64,000 nucleotides of DNA from Hermatobates lingyangjiaoensis (GCA_026182355.1 JAPFBL010000008.1:2948501-3012500), one strand, 5' to 3'; counted from the first letter of the stretch, positions 10,381 to 22,998 are shown. Program-made: numbers and translations. The notes: a model not told the origin generated them from the sequence alone.

Positions 10381-11359
10381 TATTTCTGAATATCTTACTA
10401 TGGTTTTAGACGTTCATTTTTATTTCATGTATATATTGTGATACTTGTTATTTTCGAATCGCCTTGGAGACATTAGTGCTGTATAGTATAATGAAACATA
10501 ATATCACATACAGCTATATTTACATGAGTATCTTGGACTCATTTAAAAAACTTAATAACTTCTTCTAGCACTAATGTTAGGTCATGGACATTCCCGTACT
10601 CTTGACTTTTTGCTTATTGGAATGTACTGTCGATGTGGAAAAATGTAGAAAGACAGTTAAGTAGGAAGAAAGGATTGCTTATTTGGGGAGGAAGGTATGT
10701 TTACTAAAACAGTAGACCTTCAAAAATTTGTATATTAAAGTAATATCATAATGATGTGGGTGAATTTGACCTGACAAAGTTTATATAGACAAATGAAAGA
10801 TTTTGGGTTGGCTTTATGACTATGCTAACCATCACTCATTTTAACTGTTTTTCTTGTCGATAACTTATATTTTAGAAGTTGAATTTCTAATGATATTTGG
10901 TGAAATGTGGGAGAACTTATTCAGGAACTAATCAGGATATCTTTGGAAGGACTTCTGAATTTAAAATTCTTTATTCAATGGCATTGTGAAAGGATACAGT
11001 TCATTGTTTAGAATGTTTGTTGATTTAACTGCCGTTGTTAGACGGCAGTTCCTGTCATCTCATATTTCAGTGTAGGCAGTTGAACAAAAAGTTCAAAACA
11101 CATTGTTTCATAAAAGTATTGCATACCTGTTCTTCAATTTTGCCCTTTGTTATAAATACGACTCATCAACTGATGTCATAAAACTGGGTTTATGATTCAT
11201 TGTAATTAATTCTAATTTTTCATCGGATACATCATTTTTATTTGCTTGCAGCCGCTCAAAATAAATAAAGCTCAGAGTGAATATAAAGTCCCCAAGGGTG
11301 AATAGATTACAATATGATAATATAGTTGACCTTGGGCTATAATGAGAAACAAGTATTGG
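10381..11359. other. AT-rich DNA, no gene seen
   Basis: A 9-bp hairpin (AACTGCCGT / ACGGCAGTT) sits at about 11028-11051. No other structure is recognised. Confidence 0.5.
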
Positions 11360-11505
11360 TTTATATATATATAAAGGTTAAGTTATTGTTGCATAAAATT
11401 GGCAGTGGTTTGCCTGGGGCGCCGACGTTTCGTGACCACCTTCACTAAGGCCTTGCACTTGATCTTCACTCAGTCGAAGTTTCCTTGCGCTTCAAAAATC
11501 AAAAG
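11360..11505 (-). mobile_element. Family K PLE-like 3' end next to (TA)n
   Basis: Minus-strand reading gives CTTAGTGAAGGTGGTCAC then GAAACGTCGGCGCC, then CAGGCAAACCACTGCC and AACTTAACC before a TA tract at about 11360-11372. A hairpin directly before GAAACGTCGG and the (TA)n junction are the same layout as the other PLE ends, but the CUGANGA element is not clean. Assignment is by layout only. Confidence 0.5.
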
Positions 11506-14500
11506 CCCAACCGCTTGTTAAGTCTTGCAGACCTGACAATTATCGTTTTTATAATTTGCATCGAATTACGGTTAATCTGGTATGTTATAAATTATCTGGA
11601 ATTTAAATTAATAGAATTTTAATTAATTTATGAATCGAATATTACCTTCCTGTAATGTCCGTTACCCCAGCTTAAAGACTCAAGGAAACTCGAGTACTGA
11701 TGTTCAAAAAATGTTCCCACAACCAGATCCGTATCTGCTAGTAGAATTATAAGTTCTATAGCTATTTCATATTGTTCTGAAAGTAACCATTTTGTTGTGA
11801 TTTCAATAACATTCCTCATTTTTTCGGTCAGCTCTTGATAAATTAGTCAAATTCCATTTTTTTTTTACTTGAAACCCTTTCACCATGTCATAAGAGACCA
11901 ACTGGATCCCCAGTTGACGAGGAAAAAACTGCCCCCGTGACGAGCTGTAGTGGACCTCCACGGGCTTCTACAAACTAAATCATCAACAGCCTAAGCCCAG
12001 GAGTCTTCAAAAGATTGGTCACTCGGTAGATTAACAAAGTTGACTGCTGGATATGAAAAGTGAAGATAAGAAAATAGGTGATTAAGAAGAAAAGAGAAGA
12101 AATAAATAGAGAAAGAGGTGGATAGCAAAAGATAAAGAAGTGGACATTAAGTAATGAGAACAAAATCAAATCAGTTATTGGCCGGAAACGCAGACGGAAA
12201 GTTATAATAATCTGAAAATTTGTTACAAACGAAAAGGTAACCACCAAGTAGATAAATGAAGAAACTTCAAACAGTGATGCTGGACTTCTCCAGTTCAGCA
12301 TTGTCTTCCCATCAGGAGAGTAATGCATATGACCATTCGTGTCCTCGTCGAACCGATAATACCTATGTTCCTTAGGGTTATACAGCGGCCAGAAGACCCT
12401 ACTGATTCAGCCTATATAAGAAGTGGGCTCTGCTGACCCTCAACATAGCTCTGTATATGGAACGCATTGACAAAACCAATTCGTTGTCGAGTAACACAGT
12501 ACTAACATTGCTTATAGGTACTTCGGTACGAGGGTACATCATCCCATAATGTCAAGCGGCTGCCAGTTGAGTACAAATAATAATAAAAAATTCTGAGATG
12601 ATGGATACATCGTGATGAACTTTAGAGATGCAAAGAAATCGGAATACCGAGCAGCGAATTCATGATAACAGACATGAAGAATGTGAATAATTCAACTTAG
12701 GAAATACATAACGTTTTGTACAAGATCTCAAATTCTTAATTATATAGAAAATCTAATGAATAATCAATGTTTTCATGAGAACATGGGAGAAAAAATAACA
12801 AGAAGATTGTTACAACTTTCACCATGGGAATGATAAAGAAGTTCTTCGTGAGGTATTGATCCTGGCCGTTTGTCCCATTCTTTCGTCTATATTTTCCCGA
12901 TCTGTTGATTTCCTGTTGTCTCAGTATTCTGTACAAAAGTGGCTTTCTTTACTTACCGACTTTCCATTTCGTTAACCCCGAGGTAGATTCAATGAATTAT
13001 ACATACAGAAGCAGTTTCTAAAACTGACTCACTTAGCATTAAACATTTCAAATCTTAACTATTTGTCAACTCTAGGATCGTCATTTTTTATATCATTATC
13101 AAAAATTTCAGTATAAATATTGTGGCCAATTATTAAAATTTAAACCCATTAGTTTAAAAAATTAATTAAAAATTATTAGTTTAAACCCATTAGAACGTAC
13201 TCCTAAATTACGTTCCCTACTCGACCCTTTCCTGAACTTGCCCATTACAAATCATATTATATCTTTGGTTGTTATAAATATTCTGGATATTCTGGTTTTG
13301 TATTTTTTAATACAAAAAATAAATATTATGTTTAAGTAAAATATGTTTTGAAGTTCTAAGAAATAGAGCATTACTTATAATATATGGGAAAACTAAAAGC
13401 TATCGGGTCAATGTTGATTTATATCAACACAGCTGCTATTAATTCATCAGCTTATTGTGGGAGAGGGTCCCGGGGCCTTTCTCTTGTGAAAACTTTTGAG
13501 GATTCCAGGCTATTGTGATCCAGTTGAAATATATTTAAGATAAATTGTAGTATTACTAACACCCGTCTTGTATAATTTTAACGAATACTATCTATTCAAA
13601 TCATTTTGTTTATTCAAGGACCTATGTGGTTTGAATATGTAAATAAACTTAACAAATAAAGACTAAATATAATTCATATACAAAATTAACTAATATTTAT
13701 TATTATTTTCCAAAAATATGTATAATACGAATTTACAAAAACCTAAGTTAGTAATTGTTCTTAATAAATTTACTTCTTTTAATTTGTCCAGCTGAACCGA
13801 GCTTGTGACAATACTCTTGAAATATCTAAAGTTGAGTTAATCACATAAATCAAACTATGTAGTTTTTACCTTAGTGGTTCAACATAGTAAATTACAACTT
13901 GCAGCATATTGAATTAGATTTACTCTTTGAACAAGTTACATTAAGTTGTACCGTTGTAGTAAAAAATCCATTATTGACATTCATTGTTTGTTATCTTAGT
14001 TCGTTCTCCATAATAAATTATAATTAGGTGTACCTTTGACAACGGTAGAACGTATTGTCATTTATTATGGAGATCTTTGAAAAATGTACAACTCTATTGA
14101 ACAGTACAAGTGAAGCAAAGATTTTCTTGTTGCTCTGCCGGTTGTTGTGTGATGTTTAATGGTCAATCATGCTCAGAGTTGATAATCAAAGTTGATACAT
14201 AAGGATGACAATATGTTTTGAGTTCGTAATGTTCTTTCTTAGGTGTATTTACCTGCGCTCTTGATGAGAAGATTCCCATTACAAATAGATACATCAGAAA
14301 AAACCACAGCGTTTGCGAAAAATGTTTGTATTCTTCATGAAATTTTGAAACTTCAAAATTGAAATCATTCATCGACAACAGTCTGATATGTTATTTTCTT
14401 ATTATGCTGAGACCCCTCTGTCAATATCTGATACACGGCTTCTCTCGTTTAATTTTTCTTCTAAAATGGTGAAAGATTTTGTCTAGTTACATTTTAGCCA

Positions 14501-16214
14501 AAAAAAGTGACTTTCTATGTTGCCTATAAATAATCGGGTGGTAGAGGGCACAATTATTGGTAAAATATTAATTTGATTAATCAAACAGTATGCCCTGTGG
14601 CTTATGTCCATGAACTTTTGGATATACTTCCACCCACATATACATTCACACGAACAAACATACACAGATATCATCAAAAGAAATTCGAAAAAGGACTTGC
14701 ACTTTGGGACCTCAAAATCTCGGTATAGATTTTTTCTTATTTCAGATACATATACCCCCCCCCCCCTCTCTCTTCCTCAGTGCACACACGCACATACAGA
14801 AACACACACACACAATTACTGTACTTAACTTATAATAAAGTAAAAAGAGTTAGAGAATTTACTTTAAACTAATTGAAGGTTGATTTCTACGGCAGAGTAG
14901 GCGAGGTAGGTACGGCTAGTGCAGGCTGATAGATGGCCAATCGTGTTTATATGTGCAAGTGCAGTCAGCCGATATAGGCAGCAATGGCTTGACGGCCTCC
15001 AATACTAAAACTGCCAAACACTGATAGTTAGGGATTAACGGACCGTAAACAACCCTCAGGGTCACGATTTCCCATGGAGCTTCACCACGTACACAAGCAT
15101 GACGAACCTAATCTAGCAAAGAAAATACGACCTTTCTGGATAGTATGGTTTGTGTTCAACTAAAACAATTGATTCTGAAAATGATTATATCAAATGATTC
15201 TAGCTCATACACTGAGCCTGATGGAATCTGGCGCATCTTCTTGACCAACTGAGTTAGCTGGCTTCTGTTATCCTTGTTAACCTCCTTGCATATGAGATGC
15301 CTCACTAACATTAAGAAAATCGCCATTTTTTAAGGTTATTTAAAGATAGCCGGAGTCCAAAACCAATGGAACACCTTAACCCATGTTTGTTTTGAGATAT
15401 TGCTAATATGATGAAGTTTCGTTGGTTCGTTGGATTCTATAAGAACGAAATTAATTCGGAAATGATCAATTTTTAGGATTGGAATCAACCGTTTAAAGCT
15501 GACATTTCAGTATTACTTAGAATCTTAGTCGTATAGTTTATTTAAACAAGGAATAGAAGATATATTATGGTCACATACATATACTTCCCCCCCTCCACAA
15601 TGCCAACCCACATACAGAAATGCACATACGCACACACACAAGAATTATATTTGATTGAAATTTGAGATATAACATTTTGTTTAGCCTTTTAATATGTTGT
15701 TATTATTGTTTGAAGTGTAACTTATAGTAAAGGAATTAAAATATTAATAAAGGAATTCGAATTAGAAACCATTAAAAACGTTCTTTGTGTTAAGAAAACA
15801 ATGTTATAAATTTTCTCTTTTTAGCAGCAGTTAAAAAAGTACTCTATTTTTTATCCTTTGAAGCTACTTATTTCAAATTGGAACACTTGTATTTGAGGTA
15901 ATCGAAAGGAAAGAATAGGAAAATGTAGAATAATGTTATAAATAGCTTGCTTATACATAAAAAATGTAAATTTTTTTTCATTATCACACAAACTGTTTGC
16001 AATGTTTAAGTTCGTTTTAACGACCCAGTCTTTTAATCGTATACCTATCGATCTATAAGCGGTAATGTTGTATCTTTCCTATATGACAATATTACTGCAG
16101 ATTTAATTTTATTTGGATAGTTTTTATTTTTTAGAGAATGTGATGGGAAGTTAATATTTCATTACAAATTTATAGGGGAATTTCAAAAATTACACTACCA
16201 CATATAAGAAAGTT
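11506..16214. other. AT-rich DNA, no gene seen
   Basis: Nothing coding is supported. Items seen: a 10-bp imperfect hairpin at about 12278-12302 next to CTCCTGATGGGAAG on the minus strand (a possible decayed PLE-type end); a local duplication of TTTAAACCCATTAG at about 13140-13195; a C run and CA-rich stretch at about 14755-14815; and a similar ACACAC/CACATAC patch at about 15610-15640. Confidence 0.5.
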
Positions 16215-16335
16215 TAATATGAAAACTAAGATGCGTTTCGAACACTTAGTGTTCTTTTTTAGGTTTACATCCAAGAAGAACGTAATTTTCGAAATTTCCT
16301 AATATGAGTAAATATCACACTATAACAGATGCACA
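16215..16335 (-). mobile_element. Family I PLE-like 3' end, copy 2
   Basis: On the minus strand the blocks GTGTGATATTTACTCAT and GAACACTAAGTGTTCGAAACGC occur in the same order as in the copy at 8745-8905. The hairpin GAACAC/GTGTTC is intact, but CTGATGA has been replaced by CTAAAAAA, so the copy looks inactive. Confidence 0.6.
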
Positions 16336-17479
16336 AGTAACAAATTTATAGTGTTATGTTATATTGGAACAACAATTAACAAAATTATTCTACATATTTT
16401 TTTTACTGTTGTAAAAATTGGGGTGCCAGAATGTTGAACGAAAACTGATTATATCCGTTATCTATATATAGACTTAGCAGAAATAGAACAAAACTGTCTG
16501 TCACAAAGAAACTTCCCTCTTTCTTACCTATTAACTAAAAATATTAATGTCATATTCAGACGACCAAATTAACTTTTATTTTGTTGGAACTTAAAAGAAA
16601 GATTAGAATTGTTTATTTAAGAAATAAACAGTCTGGTTGTCTTTAAATTTACGTCCATCCTAGCCAAGTGCTTAAAATAGCGAAATTTATGTCAAGTGCA
16701 TCTTTTTTTTTTGATGTTTCGTTTATTTTTGAGATAGGTGTTTTTCAAGTACTGTGCAGTGTTACACTAGTGTGACGTGAAAGTGTGAAATTCAATATGA
16801 TTAACTTGTGGACAACCATTTATAACAGATTCTAGACCAATATATTAATAAAGGGATAAGCCCTTATTGAAGGTTGGATGTCACGAGAGAATTCCACTTC
16901 TATTAGAGACAGAGTTTATCTGTTTTATTTGACACCATTTGGACTAAAGAAGTAATACACAATGTCAGAGAAAGCGACAACTAATGATTCAAATCACTGA
17001 GATTAAAGTACAGTAGAAGCTTGTCTTCTTCACGCCTAGATGATCTCCACTCTATGATTATTAGATTAATAAACCATGATTATTTCTTGTATGCATTTTG
17101 CCTGTTTAAAAAATATTTTAAAAACAGACATTTTAGGGATGGAACAGATAATTTATTTTATATTAATTTCAATTTGAAAAATTGGTTCGTAATATGAGTA
17201 CATCGCAACAAGAGTTCGGTCTACGAACGAATTAAACTCGTGCTGCGAGATTGTTTGTTTGTTTGTTTTCCAGCACCCACATTCATAAGGCTTTCACCTT
17301 TTTAACGATGTTCCAAAATTTGGGGGCAGAAATTGTGACTCATTTATTATTTGGCACCCATTCGTACTGCGAGGTCTTACTGTATAATGAATGACTTAGT
17401 CGCATGGGATATTGTCTGGATGCAACCATTTGTTCAAAATTCGCTGAGCACGGCATTTGGGGCGAAGTGCTGTCATCAA
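16336..17479. other. AT-rich DNA, no gene seen
   Basis: No supported coding sequence, RNA gene or mobile element. Confidence 0.5.
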
Positions 17480-17840
17480 AGTTTTTGGATTCTTTTGCTT
17501 TCATCTATCCACTGGTAAGAATGATGATGCCGCCTACACCCATTCGGCCAGGAGTACAATTACGAAGCTGCTTCCTGCAGGTCGGGTCCCATTGAAGCTG
17601 GACATCTCAATGAGGAGGTTAAACTCGAAAGGTTGACTGCTTTTATCCAGAAACTGTCTAAGAAAGATGATGCCTTCAACGCCCTTCTTTGGACAAAAGT
17701 GTAATTAGGAAGCTGGAATCTTGGCATCTCCATGAGGAAATAAAACTAGAATAATTGGCTGCTTTTATGCATCAACTGCGAAAAAATGATCCGATTTGGT
17801 CATCTGTACGGTCAGGAAGCTGCCTACTCCAGGTTGCGTG
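17480..17840 (+). repeat. Degenerate tandem repeat of about 120-140 bp
   Basis: The words TTGCTTTCATC, CTGCTTTTATCC and CTGCTTTTATGC occur at about 17498, 17637 and 17758. Each is followed by AACTG- or CACTG-like, then AAGAAxGATGATGCC-like sequence. GAAGCTGxxTxCTxCAGGT and GACATCTCAATGAGGA also recur. The first complete unit reads through as an open peptide segment around 17590-17700, and the later unit has stops in the matching frame. It may be a decayed internal-repeat coding exon or an old minisatellite. No family was recognised. Confidence 0.6.
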
Positions 17841-18329
17841 CGAATAGAACATTCCTAACAACAGTATGGTCAACGTGGATTCAGTCCAAAAATTATTAAA
17901 TTAATAATACTTTTATCTGTAAAAACAGTTTATTCCACCAATAATAATTATTTCATACTTTTATATATAAAATTAATATTGTTAAAGTTAATTGTATTGT
18001 TAAAATTAATATTAAAATTAAATTGTCAATTTGGACGAAGTATATTTATAGTACTTTAAATAATTTAATATGAAGTAACAGGATATAAGTGAAGTGAGGT
18101 AACTAGTAATTAGTTGTAATAGTCTATGAAATTAAAAATTGTGAAAATTCTTTCATGAACAACAATTTTTTTTAAAGAATAGTACTACGTGCTTTTGCAT
18201 TATATTCCGATAGTATACTAAAAAATGTTAAAAAAGCATCCTTAAAGTAATTTAAATTAGTAAGGCAATAATAATTTCTGTTTTTTAGTACTTTTAATAT
18301 ATTATTAAACGAAGAGGAAAAAATTTAAG
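17841..18329. other. AT-rich DNA, no gene seen
   Basis: Only simple-sequence-like TTAAAATTAATATT stretches at about 17940-18060. Confidence 0.5.
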
Positions 18330-18560
18330 CAGGTCGTCTCTCTGAGAGTACGACGTCGGCCTCGAGCCTGTACTATGTCAGGTACTCATTATAGAGCACT
18401 ACTTTAAATACTTTGGAGTAATAATTTAGGACTACTAATGTAGAATCAACCAGGTAATGTGACCCGCGAATTCCTAAAATGGGTGCAAAATAATAAACGA
18501 GTCACACTTTCTGGCTATAAAACAACACTAAAGGCGAAAGCCTATAAGTGTGGGCATTAA
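18330..18560 (+). mobile_element. SINE family 1, copy b (5'-truncated)
   Basis: Begins in the body at GTCTCTCTGAGAGTACGACG and runs through CCTGTACTATGTCAGGTACT, TTTAGGACTACTAATGTAGA and the GGCGAAAGCCTATAAGTG 3' block into an A-rich tail. The tRNA-like head is missing, as expected for 5'-truncated retroposition. Confidence 0.75.
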
Positions 18561-19559
18561 AAAATATATAAAAAAACATTTTGTAGTACTTTTCAAAGAA
18601 TATATTTGTTTCTTCAAGTTTATTTTAAATATATCGTTTATGTAAAAATAACGTTTCAGATATATGATTATTAGTTTTCCAGTTTTTTGTAATATATTTA
18701 TGGTTTTTAAGTATTTATCTTTCAAGTTAGTAAAAGGTTGTATGATTGGTGCTTCAGTTTTTGGTACTTACTTTAACCATATTAATAAATTTTAAAATTT
18801 CTCTTTCAGTATCAAGTTGAAGTATAGAAACCCCTGTTTTTGTTGTACTTCTTCAAAGCAGAAGATCAGTGTTGTTTATTGTTGGGAGATTGAATGACAT
18901 GACTCACTTGGCTATCCCTGGTGAAGATCTCAGGCTAATATAAGGTTATTGCCACTTACCAGCTGTAGCAACAGCCTTCCGATGTCCCTCTGTTCTCTCC
19001 TCTAATGGATTGTGATTTTATTGCATGCACAAAGAAATGGCCGTTTAATTTCCTCTATTCAATTAGACTCCATTGTTTGTGCGGCCTTTGATGTCGCTAT
19101 TAGACTCCTTTTCTGTCATCGTACCTCTTTGTTTAGCTTATTCACATTATTGAGCCACAATGGTCTGCCACGTCACCAGTGCAATATTTCAATCATTTCT
19201 AATGTCCTGATTTGTTAATGCAACATTTCATTCATTTGTTACTAGAAATGTTTTGGCTCTTAGGTTTTGCTGAGAATAGGATTTCAAACAATACGCAAAA
19301 AAGTTGACCCTATGAAATATATCTCTTTTAAATAGAGGATTACTATTGCTAATATTTAATGTAGAAACCCACAATTAGTATGTAAGTAATAGTCTGGGAT
19401 AAACAGGGCATAAACAACACTCTTTTAATGGCATCTATTCATTAATGCAGGGATTGGGACATTGGCATTGCATCTACTTTGGTCAGGAGGGCATGACAGG
19501 GCAGAGGAAACTTATCAGACCCAGAGTTCGTAAACTTGTTGCACTGATAGACTATTTGT
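18561..19559. other. AT-rich DNA, no gene seen
   Basis: A 68-codon plus frame at 19012-19218 has no recognisable domain or splice context. Confidence 0.45.
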
Positions 19560-19800
19560 GAGTGCTGCTATACTGAAACTAGAGTCAAGTCGAAAGTTTT
19601 CACCAGTCAAAAATTTTGGTTCGTTTATATACTGTAAATATCATTTGCTAATTAAAAAAAATTACTTCTGCCTATGAAAAAGATTTTAACGTAATGAGAG
19701 TTTGAAATATAAACTAAACGGCAATGAGACTTTGATTTTGAACTTAGAAAATTGACCGAATCCCGATGGCATAATGCACCTATTCTATCAAACAGCTGAT
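19560..19800 (+). mobile_element. Family G 3' end, copy 3 (diverged)
   Basis: Shares with the 21770 copy the upstream blocks TAGxGTCxAGTCGAAxGTTTT and TTACTTCTGCCTATGAAAAAG, and downstream AAAATTGACCGAATCCCGAT and GCACCTATTCTATC. A tail-like CTATTATTGAATT follows. The hairpin region has diverged (GATTTTAACGTAATG). Confidence 0.6.
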
Positions 19801-20069
19801 CTATTATTGAATTTATTTTATATATATACAAAATATTCCCAAATAGAACACACATACAAGAGATCAAACAACTCCTTCAAGTTTTGCGATCTCTTGTAAA
19901 TTATAAAATAATTTTTTGTTTACAATAAATTGTAAAATAAGTTATTGTAATTGTCATATGTAATTATTTAATTCGTTGAATCGTTATATAAACTTGCTTA
20001 TATAAATGCATTGTATTACAGAATAACTAATACAATAATATTGAGAAAATAATACAAGAACTTGCCAAC

Positions 20070-20115
20070 AAAAATAATTTATATATTTCGACATTCTTCG
20101 TCAGCAAAAGAAGAA
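20070..20115 (-). mobile_element. Family N: isolated hammerhead-like motif
   Basis: The minus strand contains CTGACGAAGAATGTCGAAAT, i.e. CUGANGA and GAAA separated by a very short, weakly pairing segment, followed by TATATAAATT. It could be the 3' end of another PLE or a chance match. Confidence 0.3.
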
Positions 20116-20223
20116 AGAAGTTTTCTGCTTGACTGGCTGTTGGCTATAGGAGCACCCAAGGATTATGGAGGTTTCATCATCAACAATATGTTATATTGTT
20201 ATAATAACAATAATATCTTAGAA

Positions 20224-20695
20224 GAAATAGTAATATTATCCATCATACCTCGAGAGCTCGACCGGTTTCGGATTCCCATCTTCAAGAGCAACTGTTCATG
20301 GATTTCATGTTTTTTTATAACTTACACCTGCTAAGTAGATCATTAAACCAATGGTGTCTGTATAGTTTACTCTATTATATTGTCTTGTATGTCTATTTAA
20401 CTTAAAATTTGAAGAATAGAACATGAAATAGAAGATGAGATGAGAAATAGAAGAATACAATTTGATAACTTAATAAACATACAAATCAAAATAATAGAGC
20501 TAACTATACAGACACCATAGGTTTAATAATCTTGATATCAGGTGTAGGTTATCAGAAACATGAAATCCAGAATCAGTTGCTCTTGAAGATGGGAACCAGT
20601 ACGACTCGAAACTGTGGTCCAGCTCTCCAGATATTGTACGAGGGATGATGGATAATATTACTATTAATTCTAATATTACTAACCTCAATGGAAAT
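20224..20695. mobile_element. Family H PLE 3' ends in inverted pair, copy 1
   Basis: The left segment (about 20227-20400, minus orientation) and right segment (about 20415-20695, plus orientation) are imperfect reverse complements. The right segment starts in the C-terminal codons of the H endonuclease (DEMRNRRIQF-like) and continues into the 3' UTR (ATAATAGAGCTAACTATACAGACACC). It then shows CTCTTGAAGATGGGAA..CTCGAAAC, the H version of UUGAAGA-hairpin-GAAA. The tail AATTCTAATATTACTAACCTC follows on the right. The same end occurs at 39.7 kb and bounds the element at 55.7-57.1 kb. Confidence 0.75.
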
Positions 20696-21769
20696 CACCC
20701 ATTAACTATATATATAGTATGTTTTTTCTTTGATTGCGTTGTTTATATTATTAATTATTACATTAATATTATTAATACATCCTTTTTTAGCTCCCTCAAT
20801 AAAGGTGCTATAAGTTTATAATTTTTCAAAGTCATACTTATTTGTACTCATTTGTGTACTCATACTTGGGTCATTTGTAGACACTATAAAATATGAACAC
20901 AGTAAAACATGAACGTGTTAGATTTGCTGATTTCGACGAAGATTCGGAAGTCGTTGTACTTTTTTCTATCCGGTTTAATTTTTCTTTTAAGTTTGTTCGT
21001 AGTTTCGTTTACGTGTGCCCTTAATTTATCGCTCCCCATATTTCTGATACAGTGCAGAGTATTGTGATTTCAAATAGAATAATGTTCACCAATGAAGGCT
21101 TCAATAATTCTCATGCATATTGTTACAAATGATGTTATTTATTACGATTTCAAAAATTTTTACTGACTCTTGGAACATAAGTGATATTAATTTAGTTAAT
21201 GTCTCTTATATGTTATATTTGCTACTGTGCTCCCTTGAATGCAAGTGTCAATGGAAAACAAAACGCTGAATGGCAGATTCAAATCTGGAGGCCAGCGTGG
21301 CTTCCTATCGCACCCTTAGTCATCGACAAGTTTGTCCTCGCAATGTCATATGCTTTAACAACATATGACTCGCAGCTTGTTTGCTCAAACAACACAATTG
21401 CTTTGTTTTGTTGATAATGATGCTTGTTGTCAACCTTCTAATAAATAGAAACATGTCTATTTCATATTCAATTGTGTGTTTCTTTGTTCTCTACAGAAAG
21501 AAATACGAATTTTATGAAACCATAAAGAGTTTTTATACAAAAGTATTTGAAAAGGCTACCGACACGGTCTAAAATCTCAATTGTATCTTTGATTTAAAAT
21601 AAATTTAAAACCTATAAAATAATAGAATAAATACTGTAAAATTTTCTTAAGAAGACAATGAAGTAATAGTAGAATCTCTAAATGTCCCCCTTAAGAGATC
21701 TTAATATATATCTGTATATTATTATTATATTATATATTTTCACACATGGTGTAGTCTTTAAAGGATTAA
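20696..21769. other. AT-rich DNA, no gene seen
   Basis: Open frames at 21199-21414 and 21381-21572 show no family resemblance. Confidence 0.45.
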
Positions 21770-21970
21770 AGGATTTACATTATTTACAGTCTAGTCGAAG
21801 GTTTTGTCCGGTTAACATTGTTGTTCCTTTACATAATGTAAATTTCATTTTCTTAGTTAAAAAATTCTTACTTCTGCCTATGAAAAAGGTTTTAAATAAA
21901 ACCGAAACGTTGGCAACGAGAGTTTGTTTTTTATCCTGGAAAATTGACCAAACCCCTATTAGAGAACACA

Positions 21971-21972
<2 letters not shown>
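21770..21972 (+). mobile_element. Family G 3' end, copy 4
   Basis: A single-orientation copy with upstream 3' UTR (AGTCTAGTCGAAGGTTTTGT), then CCTATGAAAAAGG, the GGTTTTAAATAAAACC hairpin and GAAACGTTGGCAACGAGAG. It ends ATTAGAGAACACACCT directly at (TA)n with no tail. It is nearly identical to the plus arms at 9181-9285 and 62363-62493, suggesting recent activity. Confidence 0.75.

Positions 21973-22009
<37 letters not shown>
21973..22009. repeat. (TA)n microsatellite
   Basis: Uninterrupted TA repeat between the end of the G copy and the start of the E copy. Confidence 0.95.
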
Positions 22010-22011
<2 letters not shown>

Positions 22012-22186
22012 TTGGGTCTCCAACCGTCTCTGAACCAGTGCGCTTGGTTTCCATCTCTTATCTCTCCTGAAGACGGTTCAAACCGAAAATTACAGACTGT
22101 AAGTGTGTGCTTCCAATTTATGTATGTTTCTTTTTCTACATTGAACTATATTTATCCGTTTCGGAACGCATTTCCTTCAAAAAAGT
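22010..22186 (+). mobile_element. Family E PLE-like 3' end, copy 1
   Basis: Contains CAGTGCGCTTGGTTTCC, then CTCCTGAAGA-C-GGTT-CAA-ACC-GAAAATT (from about 22074), i.e. CUGANGA-N-hairpin-GAAA. It ends with CATTGAACTATATTTATCCG and a tail (TCCGTTTCGGAACGC..). Confidence 0.65.
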
Positions 22187-22229
22187 GTATATATATATAT
22201 GTGTTTATATATAATCACTTATTATATAT

Positions 22230-22365
22230 ATAATTAAAATTATCACTAGAAAACAAAAAAAAATATTAACACTTACTATTTTCGATCATTTGGCTATCTC
22301 GCCATCTTCAGGAGAGGTAGGAAAAGGAAAAGGAACACAGGAGCGGAGACGTGAAAGTATCCACC
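22230..22365 (-). mobile_element. Family P PLE-like 3' end
   Basis: On the minus strand: CCTCTCCTGAAGA-T-GGC-GAGATA-GCC, followed by AAATGATCGAAAATAG and AGTGTTAATA, ending in AT-rich sequence. The hairpin and CUGAAGA are clean, but GAAA is displaced by about 7 nt, so the core is altered. It lies between two TA-rich tracts. Confidence 0.45.
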
Positions 22366-22370
22366 GACCG

Positions 22371-22485
22371 ATATATATATATATATATATATACAAACGT
22401 TCAAACCAAAATAAGTTTAATTCCACTAAGTTAAAGATCTTAGTCTTTTTTTTTCATTCATTATTGTGGTTTGAATATTGATAGT
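22371..22485 (+). mobile_element. (TA)n tract followed by a D-like terminal fragment
   Basis: (TA)n at 22371-22393 is followed by TTAAAGATCTTAGTCTTTTT and ATTGTGGTTTGAATATTGAT, matching the last 60-70 bp of family D. The hairpin segment has decayed (AAACGTTCAAACCAAAATAA). Confidence 0.5.
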
Positions 22486-22543
22486 CATTTTACTTGTTTG
22501 TAGTGAAACCTTAGTTTATATAAATACTGTTTTTTTTTTATGA

Positions 22544-22862
22544 AAATACGATCCCAAATGGACAAAATAAGTTCAATGTAGTTAAAAAACATAGAGAAAT
22601 TAAAACAGTCACACTTACAGTCGCGAATTTTTTTTTTTATTTGAATCGTCTTCAGGGGAGAGAAGAGAGGGAAACCAAGCGCACTGGTACAGAGATGGTT
22701 GGAGACCTAACCATTGGGTCTCCAACTGGCTCTGTACCAGTGCGCTTGGTTTCCCTCTTTTATCTCCTCTGAAGACGGGTCAAACCGAAAATTAGAGACC
22801 GTCAGTGTGGGTTTTAATTTCTCTATGCTTTTTTATCTTTTTTGAACTATATATATATATAA
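22544..22862. mobile_element. Family E palindrome, copy 2
   Basis: A minus-oriented arm (core about 22571-22707) and a plus-oriented arm (22717-22848) face each other with a 9-nt spacer (TAACCATTG). The plus arm has CTCTGAAGA-C-GGGTCAAACC-GAAAATTAGAG from 22767. The minus arm has diverged there (an internal poly-A replaces part of the hairpin) and carries a 27-nt outer tail (22544-22570). The plus arm ends directly in (TA)n at 22849-22862. Confidence 0.7.
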
Positions 22863-22998
22863 TGTCGCCTTTCACCCGCACTCCTGATTCTTCTCCCTTA
22901 CCTCTTCTTCTTCCCTTGTACTCTCTTCCTGATGACGAACTTCAGTTCGGAATATTAATCCAGTAAGTGTTCTTGTTTCTTTTATGTTTTGTCTTTTT

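Noticed and set aside
12278..12320. Hammerhead-like motif CTCCTGATGGGAAG with hairpin on the minus strand
   Set aside because: CUGAUGG is not CUGANGA, and no GAAA directly follows the hairpin.
11975..12328. 117-codon hydrophobic minus-strand frame that looks like a membrane protein
   Set aside because: The hydrophobicity comes from pyrimidine-rich DNA (Phe/Leu/Ile/Ser). There is no family resemblance, and the start overlaps an inverted repeat and a CTCCTGATGG-type repeat end.
17254..17275. TTTG repeat as the tail of a LINE or SINE
   Set aside because: No element body could be recognised upstream, and the run is short.
21682..22233. 183-codon plus-strand open frame
   Set aside because: It spans a G 3' end, a (TA)n tract and an E 3' end, with Tyr-Ile runs from the microsatellite. 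It is a composite of non-coding repeats.
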